From DASULK01 sp036381835 (GTDB taxonomy: Bacteria > Actinomycetota > Actinomycetes > Mycobacteriales > Micromonosporaceae): 17,512 nt of DNA. Location: positions 1-17,512 of the forward strand of contig DASVCA010000144.1 of assembly GCA_036381835.1 (NCBI GenBank), read 5' to 3'. The notes under the pieces are model-generated. The model was given only the letters and a program-made list of their open reading frames with translations. It was not told where the DNA came from and made no database searches. Below, one piece after another: positions 1 through 6,679 of this stretch (position 1 is its first letter; every line of letters begins with the position of its first letter). A program made the position numbers and the translations under genes.

Positions 1-497
1 CCACCAACGACCTGGACACCGATACCCTCGCCGCCCTGGAGGACCTGCTCGACTCCTGGCCCGGCACCCTCGTCGTGGCCAGCCACGACCGGTACTTCGT
101 GGAGCGGGTGAGCGACACGGTCTACGCCATGCCCGGCGACGCCCGCCTGGTGCATCTGCCCGGGGGCATCGATGAGTACCTGAGTCGGGCGCAGGTCGGT
201 GAGCAGGAGCCGGCCGCGGGCGGGGGCGAGCGGGCCCCGGTCGCCGACGACGGTGGCCCGGGCGGGCGAGTCGGCGCGGCCGGCGCGATCCGCCAGGCCA
301 GGAAGGAGTTGGCCCGGCTGGAGCGGCAGATCGCCAGACTCACCCAACAGGAAAAGGCGCTGACCGAACAGCTTGCCGAGCACGCGACCGACTACGTCCG
401 GCTCGCCGAGTTGGACAGCCGGCTGCAGGCGGTACGGGCGGAGCGGGAGCGGGCCGAGGAGGCGTGGCTGGTGCTGGCCGAACAGGTGCCGGACTAG
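1..497 (+). CDS. ABC-F family ATPase, C-terminal part (5' end outside window)
   Basis: The reading frame is open from base 3 and encodes the last 164 residues of an ABC-F protein, a soluble twin-ATPase that acts on ribosomes (translation factor or antibiotic-resistance type). The first residues, TNDLD, are the end of the Walker B/D-loop region of the second nucleotide-binding domain. ASHDRYF about 20 residues later is the H-switch, typical of ABC-F proteins. A low-complexity Gly/Ala/Glu linker follows. The last 70 residues are rich in Arg, Glu, Gln and Leu with heptad spacing and match the C-terminal coiled coil that many ABC-F members carry. The N-terminal ATPase domain, the interdomain linker and the start lie upstream, so the subtype (EttA, Uup or a resistance protein) cannot be decided. 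The C-terminal coiled coil favours a Uup-like arrangement. Confidence 0.9.
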   Translation, partial: TNDLDTDTLAALEDLLDSWPGTLVVASHDRYFVERVSDTVYAMPGDARLVHLPGGIDEYLSRAQVGEQEPAAGGGERAPVADDGGPGGRVGAAGAIRQARKELARLERQIARLTQQEKALTEQLAEHATDYVRLAELDSRLQAVRAERERAEEAWLVLAEQVPD

Positions 498-584
498 CGG
501 CGTCTCGGCCGAGGGTGTGTCAGGTCACATCGCACGATGGGCGACAATCCCCACGACCGTTACCGCGTTGAAGAGGGCTAAGAC

Positions 585-1043
585 ATGTCGCACCACCCCG
601 TTAACCACCCCGCCCGCCCGACCTATCGGGCGCTCGCCGGCTTCATCGGCCTCTACCTGGTGATCTTCGGCGGTCTCGCGGCGGCGAAGACCGCCGGGGG
701 CGACATCTTCGCGCAGGACGACACGCGCGTGCTCTGGCAGGGCGTCAACTTCGCGTCCGCTGTCCTGTTCGGGGCGCTCGGGGTGCTGGTCCTGGCCGGG
801 GTCGGTCTCGGCCGCAACATCGACGTGCTGATCAACAAGTGGTTGGGCGGCTGGTTCCTGATCGCGCTCGGACTCGGCAGCCTCGCCCTGCAGGCCACGG
901 ACGTCAACTACCTGAACTTCGACCCGATCACCTGCTTCGTGTCCATGGTCCTCGGGCTGCTGCTCCTCGCCGCCGGCATGTACGGCAAGGTCGGCTCGGA
1001 GGAAGACGTGGAGGCCTGGCAGCGGGCCCGCCTCGTGCTCTGA
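585..1043 (+). CDS. DUF4383 family membrane protein (first of a tandem pair)
   Basis: This encodes a 152-residue protein with four predicted membrane helices at about residues 17-36, 56-75, 87-104 and 117-133. Its N-terminus, HHPVNHPARPTYRALAGF, and the closing GMYGKV match the pattern I associate with DUF4383, a family of unknown function common in actinobacteria. The ATG has a purine-rich ribosome site, AAGAGGG, seven bases upstream. The next gene is a clear paralogue with the same layout. No catalytic residues are evident, so an integral membrane protein of unknown role is the most that can be said. Confidence 0.88.
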   Translation: MSHHPVNHPARPTYRALAGFIGLYLVIFGGLAAAKTAGGDIFAQDDTRVLWQGVNFASAVLFGALGVLVLAGVGLGRNIDVLINKWLGGWFLIALGLGSLALQATDVNYLNFDPITCFVSMVLGLLLLAAGMYGKVGSEEDVEAWQRARLVL

Positions 1044-1170
1044 AGCAGTACGTGCCGACGTCCCCCGATGGTCCGCGGCTGACCTTCCACCGGCGGTCCG
1101 GGTGTTCCGCCGACATTCGGCCCGGTTTCCGGCGACACTGTGGGAGGTGTTTGCGGCGAAGGGGGACGTC

Positions 1171-1635
1171 ATGCACATCCCGGTCAATCATCCGCTCCGG
1201 CCGTTGTACCGCACCCTCGCCGGTCTGGTCGGACTCTACGTCCTCGTGTTCGGCGTTCTCGGCGTGTTGGAGACCTGGGGCGATCCGCTCTTCTCCCGCG
1301 AGAGCACCTGGGTGCTGGGCCTGCGCACCAACCTGGCGTTCTCGCTCATGTCGGTGGTGTTCGGGGCGATCATCATCGTCGGATCGTTCACCGGCGGCAA
1401 CATCGGCCACTACCTGAGCCTCACCATCGGAGTGATCTTCCTCGGGGCCGGGCTCGGGATGATGGCGCTGATGTACACCGACCTCAACCTGCTGAACTTC
1501 TCCATGTCGACGGTCATCGTCTCGCTGCTCTTCGGACTCCTGTTCCTGACCACCGGCCTGTACGACAAGGTCAGCAAGCCCGGGGACCTCGACGTACGCG
1601 ACGAGCGCGAGCCGGAGCCCAGCCGCAAGCGCTGA
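1171..1635 (+). CDS. DUF4383 family membrane protein (second of a tandem pair)
   Basis: This encodes a 154-residue paralogue of the preceding protein. It shares the start PVNHPxRPxYRxLAG, the following GLYxxxFG and the YxKV ending, with four predicted helices at about residues 16-34, 53-73, 82-102 and 112-131. The charged tail (DVRDEREPEPSRKR) is longer than in the first copy. The frame is open further upstream to an ATG at 1102. The ATG at 1171 is preferred because AAGGGGG lies just before it and because the conserved N-terminus then lines up with the first copy. The 127-base gap between the two copies holds no other gene. Function is unknown. Confidence 0.87.
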   Translation: MHIPVNHPLRPLYRTLAGLVGLYVLVFGVLGVLETWGDPLFSRESTWVLGLRTNLAFSLMSVVFGAIIIVGSFTGGNIGHYLSLTIGVIFLGAGLGMMALMYTDLNLLNFSMSTVIVSLLFGLLFLTTGLYDKVSKPGDLDVRDEREPEPSRKR

Positions 1636-1636
1636 C

Positions 1637-1666
1637 CCGGGCGGGCGGGTCGTCGGTCGGGCCCGG
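1637..1666. terminator. possible bidirectional terminator
   Basis: The 31-base gap between two convergent genes contains CCGGGC (1637-1642) and its complement GCCCGG (1661-1666) around an 18-base GC-rich loop. There is no T-run on either strand. Terminators without a U-tract are common in high-GC actinobacteria, so the call rests on position and symmetry only. Confidence 0.35.
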
Positions 1667-2347
1667 TCAGCGGCTGCGACGGGTCAGCAGCGTCGGCTTG
1701 GCCTCCAGGTGGGACAGACCGTTCCAGGCCAGGTTCACCAGGTGCGCTGCGACGGTCTCCTTGCGCGGCTTGCGGACTTCCAGCCACCACCGGCCGGTCA
1801 GCGCCACCATGCCTACCAGCGCCTGCGAGTAGAGCTCGGCGAGCTTCGGGTCGTACCCACGGGCCTTGAACTCGTCGCCCAGAATGTGCTCCACCTGGTG
1901 CCCGACGTCGTTGAGCACACTGCTGAAGTTCCCGGACGCGGAGAGCACCGGCGACTCGCGTACCAGCACCCGGAAACCGTCAGCCTCCTCCTCGATGTAG
2001 CCGAGCAGGGACAGCGCGGCCTGCTCCAGCAGCTCCCGCGGATGCCCGGCGGTCAGTGCGGTGGTGATCCGATCGAGCAGCGCCCGCACCTCCCGGTCCA
2101 CCACCACCGCGTACAGACCCTCTTTGCCGCCGAAGTGCTCGTACACCACCGGTTTGGAGACCTTCGCACGGGCGGCGACCTCCTCGATCGATGTGGCGTC
2201 GAACCCGCGCTCGGCGAACAGCTGCCGGCCGATCGCGATCAGCTGTTCCCGCCGCTGGGCGCTGGACATGCGGACCCGCGAGTTGGGTTTCGCCAACTTC
2301 GCGCGCGACTGCCGCACTCCGCCGGACGAGTCGGGGCTGTCTGCCAC
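1667..2347 (-). CDS. TetR/AcrR family transcriptional regulator
   Basis: This encodes a 226-residue DNA-binding regulator. The TetR N-terminal domain spans about residues 33-80, with the helix-turn-helix around TSIEEVAARAKVSKPVVYEH and the usual FGGKEGLY continuation. The C-terminal part is helical and would bind a ligand and dimerise. The frame is open up to 2476. The GTG at 2347 is chosen because GAGGTG lies five bases before it and because the extra N-terminal 43 residues have no family features. The gene lies 125 bases downstream of the acyl desaturase on the same strand, so it probably controls lipid desaturation in response to an acyl-CoA-type ligand. That link is inferred from context and from the symmetric sites upstream of the desaturase. 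Confidence 0.9.
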   Translation of the reverse strand: MADSPDSSGGVRQSRAKLAKPNSRVRMSSAQRREQLIAIGRQLFAERGFDATSIEEVAARAKVSKPVVYEHFGGKEGLYAVVVDREVRALLDRITTALTAGHPRELLEQAALSLLGYIEEEADGFRVLVRESPVLSASGNFSSVLNDVGHQVEHILGDEFKARGYDPKLAELYSQALVGMVALTGRWWLEVRKPRKETVAAHLVNLAWNGLSHLEAKPTLLTRRSR

Positions 2348-2443
2348 ATCGTCACCTCGCAGGCGTTGGGCGGCACGTCGACCGGTCAGTCTGGATGGCG
2401 GCCTCGCTGCGCTCACGGCACCATCCTGCCAGTCGTCCGAGCG

Positions 2444-2463
2444 CGAGCCGCTTTGCCGGCTCG
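2444..2463 (-). terminator. hairpin between desaturase and regulator genes
   Basis: A perfect 7-bp stem (CGAGCCG at 2444-2450, CGGCTCG at 2457-2463) with a 6-base loop starts ten bases past the desaturase stop codon. It could partly terminate the desaturase message and lower expression of the downstream TetR gene. There is no U-run, so termination is uncertain. Confidence 0.4.
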
Positions 2464-2472
2464 TGGTCAGGC

Positions 2473-3435
2473 TCACCCGCCGGTCGGCGCGAGTTTCGCG
2501 GCGATCCGATCCGGGTCCGGCCAGCGTACGTCGTATACGGCGCCGAGCTTCTCCAGCAACCAGATGACCCGGGCGGAGATGTCGACCTGGCCGCGCAGCA
2601 CTCCGTGTCGTGCGCAGGTCGGGTCGGCGTGGTGCAGGTTGTGCCAGCTCTCGCCGAACGAGACCAGGGCCAGCGGCCAGAAGTTCGCGGCCCGGTCGCC
2701 CTGGCGTACCGCGAAGGGACGCTCACCGTAGACGTGGCACACCGAGTTGATGGACCAGGTGATGTGGTGCAGCAGGGCGATGCGTACCAGTCCGGCCCAG
2801 AAGAACGCGGTGAGGGCGCCCTGCCACGACCAGGTGACCAGCCCGCCGGTGATCGCCGGGGCCACCAGGGAGATCGCCACCAGCAGCGGGAACAGCCGAT
2901 CGACCCGGCGGATGTCCTTGTCGGCGAGCAGGTCCGGCGCGAACCGTTCCCGGTTGGTCAGTTCCCGGCGGAACATCCAGCCGATGTGCGCGTGGAAGAG
3001 GCCCTTGGTGAGTCCGCGCAGATCCTCGCCGAAGCGCCAGGGCGAGTGCGGGTCGCCTTCGCGGTCGGAGAACGCGTGATGACGACGGTGGTCGGCGACC
3101 CACTGGGTGATGTCGCCCTCGACGGCGAACGAGCCCGCCACCGCGAGGGTGACCCGCAGCCACCGGCGGGCCTTGAACGACCCGTGGGTGAAGTAGCGGT
3201 GGAAGCCGACCGTGACACCGAGTCCGCTGATCATGTACCAGACGAGGCCGATGCTCACATCGGTCCAGGTGAGGAAGCCGCCCCAGGCGACCGGGATCGC
3301 GGCGAGCAGGGCAAGGAACGGTATGACGACAAACAGCCAGAGCGCTATCAGGGTTCCACGGGACTGCTTGCCTTGAGTGAGCGGCTTGGGGCCGGTCGGA
3401 GTGCCGACCCTCGTCTCCGAGACCGGAGGCTTCAT
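2473..3435 (-). CDS. membrane fatty-acyl-CoA (delta-9 type) desaturase
   Basis: This encodes a 320-residue integral membrane di-iron enzyme that would introduce a cis double bond into acyl chains using O2 and an electron donor. All three histidine boxes of the family are present: HRYFTH (about residues 79-84), HRRHH (116-120) and HNLHH (265-269). Hydrophobic segments lie at about 29-51, 58-77, 180-200 and 204-224, the usual two pairs of helices. Length fits the bacterial stearoyl-CoA desaturase-like group. A GTG twelve bases upstream (3447) is also in frame. The ATG at 3435 is chosen because GAGG stands four bases before it. There is no fused cytochrome b5 or reductase domain, so a separate electron donor is needed. 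The TetR gene follows on the same strand. Confidence 0.93.
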   Translation of the reverse strand: MKPPVSETRVGTPTGPKPLTQGKQSRGTLIALWLFVVIPFLALLAAIPVAWGGFLTWTDVSIGLVWYMISGLGVTVGFHRYFTHGSFKARRWLRVTLAVAGSFAVEGDITQWVADHRRHHAFSDREGDPHSPWRFGEDLRGLTKGLFHAHIGWMFRRELTNRERFAPDLLADKDIRRVDRLFPLLVAISLVAPAITGGLVTWSWQGALTAFFWAGLVRIALLHHITWSINSVCHVYGERPFAVRQGDRAANFWPLALVSFGESWHNLHHADPTCARHGVLRGQVDISARVIWLLEKLGAVYDVRWPDPDRIAAKLAPTGG

Positions 3436-3460
3436 GGTACCTCGCACAGGTGATTCAAAC

Positions 3461-3496
3461 TTACGCTTACGTCACCGTAACCTACGCAACCGTAGG
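3461..3496. promoter_or_regulatory. tandem inverted repeats: candidate operator of the desaturase gene
   Basis: Two perfect inverted repeats abut each other: TTACG-TCAC-CGTAA (3467-3480) and CCTACG-CAAC-CGTAGG (3481-3496). Both have the core TACG-N4-CGTA, and their centres are about 15 bases apart. A further TTACG half-site lies at 3461-3465. They sit 26-60 bases upstream of the desaturase start. On the minus strand a possible -10 element TAAGTT (3458-3463) would place the repeats over or just upstream of the promoter. Symmetry and spacing fit two dimers of a TetR-type regulator, and the neighbouring TetR protein is the obvious candidate. Binding itself is inferred. Confidence 0.6.
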
Positions 3497-3562
3497 CTGG
3501 CTATGGCTGATCGCGAACTACCCCCGATCGGGTCGCGGCAAACGTGTCGGTTCCCGGGTGGG

Positions 3563-3592
3563 TTCGTGTGCGGGCGGCGAGGACGGTACGCT
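3563..3592 (+). promoter_or_regulatory. possible promoter of tRNA-Gln
   Basis: TACGCT (3587-3592) fits the actinobacterial -10 pattern TAnnnT and lies 13 bases before the mature tRNA 5' end. TTCGTG (3563-3568) is a weak -35 at an 18-base spacing. Confidence 0.35.
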
Positions 3593-3605
3593 GATTCCGG
3601 AACAG

Positions 3606-3677
3606 TCGGCCGTGGTGTAATTGGCAACACAATAGGTTTTGGTCCTATCGTTCCAGGTTCGAGTCCTGGCGGCCGAG
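3606..3677 (+). tRNA. tRNA-Gln (anticodon TTG)
   Basis: The 72-base gene folds into a full cloverleaf. The acceptor stem is TCGGCCG/CGGCCGA with the U1-A72 pair typical of tRNA-Gln. The D-arm is GTG...CAC, the anticodon stem is ATAGG/CCTAT with loop TTTTGGT (anticodon TTG, reading CAA), and the T-arm is CCAGG-TTCGAGT-CCTGG with discriminator G. CCA is not encoded. It stands alone between the desaturase control region and glmU. A GC-rich hairpin (CGTCCG 3693-3698 with CGGACG 3716-3721) follows and could end or stabilise the transcript. Confidence 0.97.
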
Positions 3678-3771
3678 CTTCCGAATCGGCCACGTCCGGG
3701 GAACGCGGCGTGCCGCGGACGGCGCGGATAGCATGAGGCCGAGATCCACCACCGCCCGACGGGAGTTCCAC

Positions 3772-5232
3772 GTGTCGCAGTCCCGTGCTCGTACCGTCGT
3801 CATCCTCGCCGCCGGCGAGGGGAAGCGGATGAAGTCGGCGCTGCCCAAGGTCTTGCACGAGCTGCTCGGACGAACGCTCGTCGGCCACGTCCTCGCCGCC
3901 GCCGAGCAGGTGCGGCCCGACCGCACGCTGGTCGTGGTCGGTCACGGCGCGGACCAGGTACGCGCGCACCTCGCCGAGACCGCACCGCAGGCCGTGCCCG
4001 TGCACCAGGCGGAGCAGCGGGGCACCGGACACGCCGTACAGACGGCCCTGGCCGCGGTACCCGAGTCGAGTGGCACCGTCGTGGTGCTCAACGGCGATGT
4101 GCCCCTGCTGCGCCCACGGACGCTGGCCGCGTTGATCGACACGCACGAGGCGAACAAGGCGGCCGCCACCGTGCTCGCCGCCGAGGTGCCCGACCCCACC
4201 GGCCTCGGTCGGATCGTGCGTGACGCCTCCGGCGGGCTGTCGCGCATCGTCGAGGAGCGTGACGCGACCCCGCAGGAGCGCGCGATCCGCGAGGTCAACG
4301 CCGGGGTGTACGCCTTCGAGATCGAACTGCTGCGCGACCTGCTCGGCAAGCTGTCCACCGACAACAGCCAGGGCGAGCAGTACCTGACCGACGTCTTCGA
4401 GCTGCTGGTCGAAAGCGGCGAGACGGTGGCGGTGCAGGTGGCCGAGGACCCCACCGAGATCCTGGGCTGCAACGACCGGGCCGAACTGGCCGGGCTGCGC
4501 CGCCTGCTACGCGACCGGATCAACCGCGAATGGATGCGGTCGGGGGTGACGATTCTCGACCCGGCCACCACCTGGATCGACGTCACGGTGACCATCGGCC
4601 GGGACGCGGTGATCGACCAGAACACCCAGTTGCGCGGGGACACCGTGATCGGGGAGGCCGCGACCGTGGGCCCCGACGTGACAGTGATCGACAGCGCGGT
4701 GGGGGCGGGAGCCACCGTGCTGCGCTCGCACGTGACAGGGGCCCGGATCGGTCCCGCGGCCACCGTCGGCCCGTACGCCTACCTGCGCCCGGAGGCGGTG
4801 CTGCACGAGAAGGCGAAGGTCGGCACGTTCGTCGAGGTCAAGAAGTCCAGCATCGGCGCGGGGGCGAAGGTTCCGCACCTCAGCTACGTCGGCGACGCGA
4901 CGATCGGGGCCCGGGCCAACATCGGAGCGGCCACGATCTTCGTCAACTACGACGGGGTGCGCAAGCACCACACCACGGTCGGCGAGGCGGCCTTCGTGGG
5001 CTGCGACACCAACCTGGTGGCACCGGTGAGCGTCGGCGCCGGCGCCTACGTGGCGGCCGGCAGCGTGATCACTCAGGACGTGCCGCCCGGTGCGCTGGGG
5101 GTCACCCGGGCGCCGCAGCGCAACATCGAGGGGTGGGTGCAGCGCCGTCGGGCGGGCACGGCTTCCGACGCCGCCGCCCGGCGGGCCGTCGAGGAGGCGC
5201 GCGGGGCGCAGGAGCCGGCCGCCGGCGAGTAG
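3772..5232 (+). CDS. glmU: bifunctional GlmU: GlcNAc-1-P uridyltransferase / GlcN-1-P acetyltransferase
   Basis: This 486-residue cytoplasmic enzyme acetylates glucosamine-1-phosphate and then transfers UMP to give UDP-GlcNAc, the precursor of peptidoglycan. The N-terminal nucleotidyltransferase domain shows LAAGEGKRMKS (residues 12-22), QRGTGHAV and LNGDVPLL. From about residue 255 onward isoleucine/valine-rich hexapeptide repeats form the left-handed beta-helix acetyltransferase. KVPHLSYVGD carries the presumed catalytic His (about residue 369) and is followed by NIGAATIFVNYDG. The GTG at 3772 is preferred over the in-frame ATG at 3733 because GGGAG lies six bases upstream and no ribosome site precedes 3733. 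TAGCAT at 3729-3734 is a possible -10. prs follows after 145 bases, the usual actinobacterial neighbour. Confidence 0.97.
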   Translation: MSQSRARTVVILAAGEGKRMKSALPKVLHELLGRTLVGHVLAAAEQVRPDRTLVVVGHGADQVRAHLAETAPQAVPVHQAEQRGTGHAVQTALAAVPESSGTVVVLNGDVPLLRPRTLAALIDTHEANKAAATVLAAEVPDPTGLGRIVRDASGGLSRIVEERDATPQERAIREVNAGVYAFEIELLRDLLGKLSTDNSQGEQYLTDVFELLVESGETVAVQVAEDPTEILGCNDRAELAGLRRLLRDRINREWMRSGVTILDPATTWIDVTVTIGRDAVIDQNTQLRGDTVIGEAATVGPDVTVIDSAVGAGATVLRSHVTGARIGPAATVGPYAYLRPEAVLHEKAKVGTFVEVKKSSIGAGAKVPHLSYVGDATIGARANIGAATIFVNYDGVRKHHTTVGEAAFVGCDTNLVAPVSVGAGAYVAAGSVITQDVPPGALGVTRAPQRNIEGWVQRRRAGTASDAAARRAVEEARGAQEPAAGE

Positions 5233-5241
5233 CGCCGGCGG
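5219..5241 (+). terminator. hairpin spanning the glmU stop codon
   Basis: CCGCCGGCG (5219-5227) and CGCCGGCGG (5233-5241) form a perfect 9-bp GC stem. The five-base loop AGTAG contains the glmU stop codon TAG (5230-5232). No T-run follows. It may act as a terminator or protect the 3' end of the message, and would insulate glmU from prs. Confidence 0.45.
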
Positions 5242-5377
5242 GCGGCGACGCAAGCCGGGGTGAGGGAATCCACGGCGACAGCGGTTGCCGGTGAGGGCCG
5301 CGGGACGTCGGGGATACTGCAGGAGAACTGTTCACCTCTGGTTCACTCGAACCACCTACCCCGGGAGAAGCGAGCCG

Positions 5378-6358
5378 ATGGGCAGCATCGTCGCCGAGAA
5401 TCGCAAGAGCCTGATGCTCTTCACCGGGCGGGCGTTTCCGGAGCTGGCCCAAGAAATCGGTGAGGTGCTCGGCGTCGCCCCGACGCCCGCCGACTCGTAC
5501 GACTTCGCCAACGGCGAGATCTTCGTCCGCTACAAGGAATCGGTGCGGGGCTCGGACGCTTTCGTGGTCCAGTCGGTGACGCACGGCGTCAACAAGTGGA
5601 TCATGGAAACGCTGATCATGGTGGACGCGTTGAAGCGGGGCTCCGCCAAGCGCATCACCGTGGTGCTGCCGTTCTACCCGTACTCGCGACAGGACAAGAA
5701 GCACCGCGGCCGGGAGCCGATCTCCGCCCGACTGGTGGCGGACCTGCTCAAGACGGCCGGCGCCAACCGCATTCTCACCGTGGATCTGCACACCGCGCAG
5801 ATCCAGGGCTTCTTCGACGGTCCGGTGGACCACCTGTTCGCGATGGACATCCTCGCCGGCTACATCGAGCAGCGGTACGCCGAGCGGCCCATCACCGTGG
5901 TCGCGCCGGACTCGGGCCGGGTGCGCGTGGCCGAGCGGTGGACCGACCGGCTCGGCGGTTGCCCGTTGGCCTTCATCCACAAGACGCGGGACCCCAGCAA
6001 GCCCAACCAGGTGGTGGCGAACCGGGTGGTCGGTGACGTGGAGGGCCGGGTGTGCCTGATCGTCGACGACATGATCGACACCGGGGGCACCATCTGCCGG
6101 GCGGCGGAGCTGCTGAACCAGGCCGGAGCGGCGGAGATCGTGGTGGCGGCCACCCACGCCCTGCTGTCGGACCCGGCGACCGAGCGGCTGAAGAACAGCC
6201 AGATCGGCGAGGTGGTCGTGACGAACACGCTGCCGTTGCCGCCGGAGAAGCAGCTGGACAAGATCACCGTGCTCTCGATCGCTCCGCTGTTGGCCCGGGC
6301 CATCCGCGAGGTCTTCGACGACGGCTCGGTGACCACCCTGTTCGGCGGCCTGAGCTAA
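5378..6358 (+). CDS. prs: ribose-phosphate pyrophosphokinase (PRPP synthetase)
   Basis: This 326-residue cytoplasmic enzyme transfers pyrophosphate from ATP to ribose-5-phosphate, giving PRPP for purine, pyrimidine, His, Trp and NAD synthesis and, in actinobacteria, for the arabinan donor DPA. Family marks are the N-terminal FTGRAFPELAQEI, DFANGEIFVRY, YPYSRQDKKHRGREPIS (ATP/flexible loop), VDLHTAQIQGFF, and the PRPP-binding loop VDDMIDTGGT (about residues 229-238). The ATG at 5378 has GGGAGAAG eight bases upstream. The frame is open farther upstream to 5285 but that segment has no family similarity. GATACT at 5313-5318 could be a -10 element. Two GTTCAC repeats 11 bases apart (5330, 5341) lie in the leader and are of unknown meaning. 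Confidence 0.97.
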   Translation: MGSIVAENRKSLMLFTGRAFPELAQEIGEVLGVAPTPADSYDFANGEIFVRYKESVRGSDAFVVQSVTHGVNKWIMETLIMVDALKRGSAKRITVVLPFYPYSRQDKKHRGREPISARLVADLLKTAGANRILTVDLHTAQIQGFFDGPVDHLFAMDILAGYIEQRYAERPITVVAPDSGRVRVAERWTDRLGGCPLAFIHKTRDPSKPNQVVANRVVGDVEGRVCLIVDDMIDTGGTICRAAELLNQAGAAEIVVAATHALLSDPATERLKNSQIGEVVVTNTLPLPPEKQLDKITVLSIAPLLARAIREVFDDGSVTTLFGGLS

Positions 6359-6370
6359 CCCTCTCCCCAT

Positions 6371-6451
6371 CTTCGCGATCTTGCAGTTTTGGTTGCCCTT
6401 TTGGGTGGATTCTTCCGTATTTGTCTGCCCCAAAAGTGCAAGATCGCGGGG
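6371..6451 (+). terminator. long inverted repeat after prs, probable terminator / intergenic hairpin element
   Basis: CGCGATCTTGCAGTTTTGG (6374-6392) pairs with CCAAAAGTGCAAGATCGCG (6430-6448). That is 19 bp with one mismatch, extended by three wobble or GC pairs at the base, around a 37-base loop that itself contains the mini-palindrome CCCTTTTGGG. It begins 13 bases after the prs stop. The nearly intact arms and low local GC content suggest an intergenic repeat-type hairpin that may also terminate prs. The lack of a 3' T-run makes intrinsic termination uncertain. Confidence 0.55.
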
Positions 6452-6502
6452 GAGGGGGTGGGGGTGCGTCGGGGCCGTGGGGGGCCGGGCCCGCCGGTCG
6501 AG

Positions 6503-6508
6503 TAAAAT
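6503..6508 (+). promoter_or_regulatory. possible -10 element of the rplY transcript
   Basis: TAAAAT stands in the only AT-rich stretch of this gap and fits TAnnnT. No good -35 is seen 16-19 bases upstream. Transcription would start near 6515, giving a leader of about 165 bases before rplY. Confidence 0.4.
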
Positions 6509-6522
6509 AATGCGGTTGCCAC

Positions 6523-6628
6523 GGCGAGGGTGCCCGGTGGGCCGCTGAGCAAGCGCCGCACGGAGGTGCCGTCATCGACGCGGTGCTCCGGGCAGTGCTA
6601 GACGCTGAGCCCCGGCGAACCCCTCGCC
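6523..6628 (+). promoter_or_regulatory. candidate structured 5' leader RNA of rplY
   Basis: An 8-bp perfect long-range pairing, GGCGAGGG (6523-6530) with CCCTCGCC (6621-6628), closes a domain holding at least three local hairpins: GCCC-GGT-GGGC (6532-6542), CGCT-GAGCA-AGCG (6543-6555), and CGGAG...CTCCG (6561-6565 with 6586-6590) with an inner CCG/CGG. The domain ends about 40 bases before the rplY ribosome site. The layout resembles a multibranch leader. Autoregulation by L25 is known in other bacteria, but no actinobacterial motif is recognised here. GC-rich DNA yields such pairings easily, so the call is tentative. Confidence 0.33.
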
Positions 6629-6679
6629 CAGCACCGCCAGTCGACGTAACCAAGCAGCGAACGCATCAGGAGTTTCCCC

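Noticed and set aside
5340..5351. GTTC-ACTC-GAAC near prs as a LexA (SOS) box
   Set aside because: Half-sites are in the opposite order to the actinobacterial LexA site (GAAC-N4-GTTC), and prs is not an expected SOS gene.
6566..6601. Tiny frame ending CSGQC in the rplY leader
   Set aside because: The purine run directly abuts the GTG, leaving no ribosome spacing, and the gene downstream is not a sulfur gene.
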